From positions 1 to 6,622 of the forward strand of contig JBDSJC010000206.1 of NCBI GenBank assembly GCA_039917655.1: a DNA stretch of 6,622 nucleotides. The letters run 5' to 3'. Positions 5,005-6,622 of this stretch are shown here, in pieces. The notes beneath the pieces were generated by a model. The model was not told the DNA's origin and did no database searches. It worked only from the letters and a program-made list of their open reading frames with translations. Made by a program: the position numbers and the translations under genes. This stretch comes from PNKC01 sp039917655 (GTDB lineage Bacteria > Chloroflexota > Dehalococcoidia > Tepidiformales > Tepidiformaceae). Each line of letters starts with the position of its first letter. The stretch's first letter is position 1.

Positions 5005-6622
5005 ATGAAATGGCAACGTCCAAAGTTCCTCGCCGCCCTGGTAGCGGTGGCGCTCGTCTCAGTCGTGGCGGTAGGGCTCCTATCGCGCGGCGAGGATGAC
5101 TCTTTTGAGCACCGCCTCGAGTGGGCAAAGACCCATACCGGCGGCGCCGGGCTGGCGAGTATCGCCAAGGGCGGCGACCCTGACGGCGGCGACAACCAGC
5201 AGGCGCTGGTAGGCAGCAAGGGCGAGAAAGAGCGGACGCCCGTGAGCGCGGAGGAAGAGTCCTACGCGAATCGCGCCTACCCGGAGACCGAGATCCCGTT
5301 CTTCCTAACGCAGACAGCGCAGGCGGCGTTCAACGAAGTCAAGGGCCGGGCTGTTGGCCGACGAGTCACGGGCGAATGGTCGCTGCTCGGGCCGCAAAAC
5401 GCCCAGATGCCAGGCGCACTGACCTTCCGGGGCGCCGATGAGGTGACCTCCGGACGCGTGACGGCGATGGTGATCGACACCACGTGCAAGCCGAACCAGT
5501 GCCGCCTCTGGGTCGCGGCCGCTGGCGGCGGCGTCTGGCGAACCGATAACGCCCTTTCCGGTTCGCCGACGTGGAAGTTCATCTCTGGAAGCTTCGCTAC
5601 GAACGCCATCGGCACACTGACGCTTGCTAACGGCGTTCTCTACGCAGGCACCGGTGAGCCAAACGCTTCCGGCGACTCGGAAGCCGGGCTGGGGATCTAC
5701 AAGTCTACGGACGGTGGCGACACATGGACGCACCTCGCGTCCGCTGTGACCGCCCTCACCACTCCGGGCAACGGCACCTACACAGGCGACGCGTTCGCTG
5801 GCCGCTCCATCAGCTCTATCGTCGTCGATCCGACGAACCCGAACGTGCTTTACGTCGGGTCGGCAAGAGGCGTGCGGGGAGTTTCGTCGGTCACCGGCGG
5901 AGCGACATCCAACCCCCCGCTCGCACGGCCTCCGTTTGGACTGTTCAAATCGACCGATGGTGGCGATACTTTCACGTTCGTCTGGGACGGCAATTCAAGC
6001 GTCCGCGGCGTCAACAAGGTTGAACTTGACCCGTCCAGTTCAAATACCGTTTACGCGGCAGCCTTTCAGCAAGGAATCTGGCGCTCGACAGACGGCGGAG
6101 CAACGTTCGCGCAGATCAAGACGGCGCTGGCCCCGACATTCAGCACGGACCGCGCCGAGTTCGCGGTCGCGAGACTATCCAACGGGAACACTCGTATGTA
6201 TGTCGGCGAAGGGGCTACCGGTAGCCCCGCCAGCACCTTCTCTCGCAGCGATAACGTCGCGACCGGATCGCCTTCCTGGACAAACCTCACGGGGTACGCG
6301 ACGTCCAACTACTGCACCGGGCAGTGCTGGTACGACAACGGCGTCTATACGCCTCCCGGCAAGCCGGATGAGGTCTACCTCTATGGCTCGTTCCAGTACA
6401 CCGAGTACGGCGGCGTCTCCAATGGACGTGCTGTGCTTTACTCCACAAACGCGGGGGTCGCGTTTACGGACATGACCGCGGACGCATCCTCCGACACCAC
6501 ACCGCACAGCATCCACCCGGACCAGCATTCAATCGTGACCGTTCCCGGCGACTCGAAGACGTTCTTCAATGGGTCCGATGGTGGAGTTGTCCGCTCTAGC
6601 GGGGCGTTCAAGAACATCTCCT
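5005..6622 (+). CDS. Exported BNR/Asp-box repeat propeller protein, 3' end missing
   Basis: The frame is open from the ATG at 5005 to the right edge (539 complete codons, no stop), so the protein is C-terminally incomplete. Residues 2-7 are basic (KWQRPK) and 8-26 hydrophobic. No clear AxA cleavage site follows, so this may be a signal anchor rather than a cleaved signal. Residues 27-120 are a charged, Gly-rich spacer. From 125 a propeller begins: WSLLGPQN, SGRVTAMVID, then AAAGGGVWRTDN, GTGEPN (215-220) and true Asp-boxes STDGGDTW (234-241), STDGGDTF (316-323) and STDGGATF (361-368). A degenerate copy, STNAGVAF, is at 480-487. DPTNPNVLYVGSARG and DPSSSNTVYAAA are the strands between boxes. 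HPDQH (504-508) followed by GSDGGVVRS (523-531) is usual in sortilin/VPS10-like bacterial proteins. Such proteins are often annotated as glycosyl hydrolases or exo-sialidases, but Asp-boxes are structural and I see no sialidase catalytic Arg triad, so I claim no activity. Two Cys pairs (161/166, 437/441) fit an extracellular location. Confidence 0.9.
   Translation, partial: MKWQRPKFLAALVAVALVSVVAVGLLSRGEDDSFEHRLEWAKTHTGGAGLASIAKGGDPDGGDNQQALVGSKGEKERTPVSAEEESYANRAYPETEIPFFLTQTAQAAFNEVKGRAVGRRVTGEWSLLGPQNAQMPGALTFRGADEVTSGRVTAMVIDTTCKPNQCRLWVAAAGGGVWRTDNALSGSPTWKFISGSFATNAIGTLTLANGVLYAGTGEPNASGDSEAGLGIYKSTDGGDTWTHLASAVTALTTPGNGTYTGDAFAGRSISSIVVDPTNPNVLYVGSARGVRGVSSVTGGATSNPPLARPPFGLFKSTDGGDTFTFVWDGNSSVRGVNKVELDPSSSNTVYAAAFQQGIWRSTDGGATFAQIKTALAPTFSTDRAEFAVARLSNGNTRMYVGEGATGSPASTFSRSDNVATGSPSWTNLTGYATSNYCTGQCWYDNGVYTPPGKPDEVYLYGSFQYTEYGGVSNGRAVLYSTNAGVAFTDMTADASSDTTPHSIHPDQHSIVTVPGDSKTFFNGSDGGVVRSSGAFKNIS

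Noticed and set aside
5305..5733. Minus-strand frames opposite the BNR-repeat gene.
   Set aside because: The plus strand carries repeated Asp-box motifs and a well-placed ribosome-binding site. The minus frames show only Arg/Ala-rich chance sequence.
5695..6108. Repeated ACGGTGGCGA-like DNA (GACGGTGGCGACACATGG, GATGGTGGCGATACTTTC, GACGGCGGAGCAACGTTC) as a possible DNA repeat.
   Set aside because: The copies are in frame, differ at synonymous positions and encode the Asp-box motif, so they are protein repeats and not a separate DNA element.

Overview
The window is GC-rich, with GC-preferring third codon positions in all three large genes. Its gene content is what one expects of a high-GC bacterium with an elaborate cell surface. 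An actinobacterium (possibly a Thermoleophilia-like or soil lineage) is the best guess, because the lipoprotein's C-terminal domain ends in DTGIR and the large secreted protein ends in a domain often seen in Actinobacteria and Chloroflexota. That assignment is inference. No ribosomal or housekeeping marker is present to confirm it.

Layout. Positions 1-315 hold no gene I can support. Positions 316-720 (minus) hold the C-terminal part of an inositol-monophosphatase-family gene. Its N-terminal half is missing and two offsetting frameshifts interrupt it, so it reads as a pseudogene or as poorly resolved sequence. Positions 741-1355 (minus) encode a lipoprotein: a lipobox, a long Ser/Thr/Pro/Ala linker and a small beta-sandwich-like domain. 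A very strong GC hairpin at 1377-1402 separates it from the next gene. Positions 1432-4482 (minus) encode a 1016-residue secreted protein: signal peptide, disordered linker, a predicted beta-propeller-like region, an IPT/TIG domain, about three Ig-like modules and a distinct C-terminal domain. Positions 4483-5004 are a divergent intergenic region with a plausible promoter and a small inverted repeat facing right. From 5005 to the right edge (plus) runs an incomplete gene for an exported protein with BNR/Asp-box repeats, of the sortilin/VPS10-like or sialidase-like propeller type.

All three intact genes encode proteins that leave the cytoplasm. The two large ones are divergently transcribed extracellular proteins of related design (beta-propeller plus beta-sandwich modules). 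The lipoprotein follows the 1016-residue gene at 76 bp, beyond a terminator-like hairpin. A shared role in surface display, adhesion or binding of an extracellular ligand is plausible, but no catalytic motif proves an enzymatic activity. I found no CRISPR array, tRNA, rRNA, transposase or defence system. The most useful observations are the damaged IMPase remnant missed by simple ORF calling, the intergenic hairpin, and the paired exported propeller proteins.
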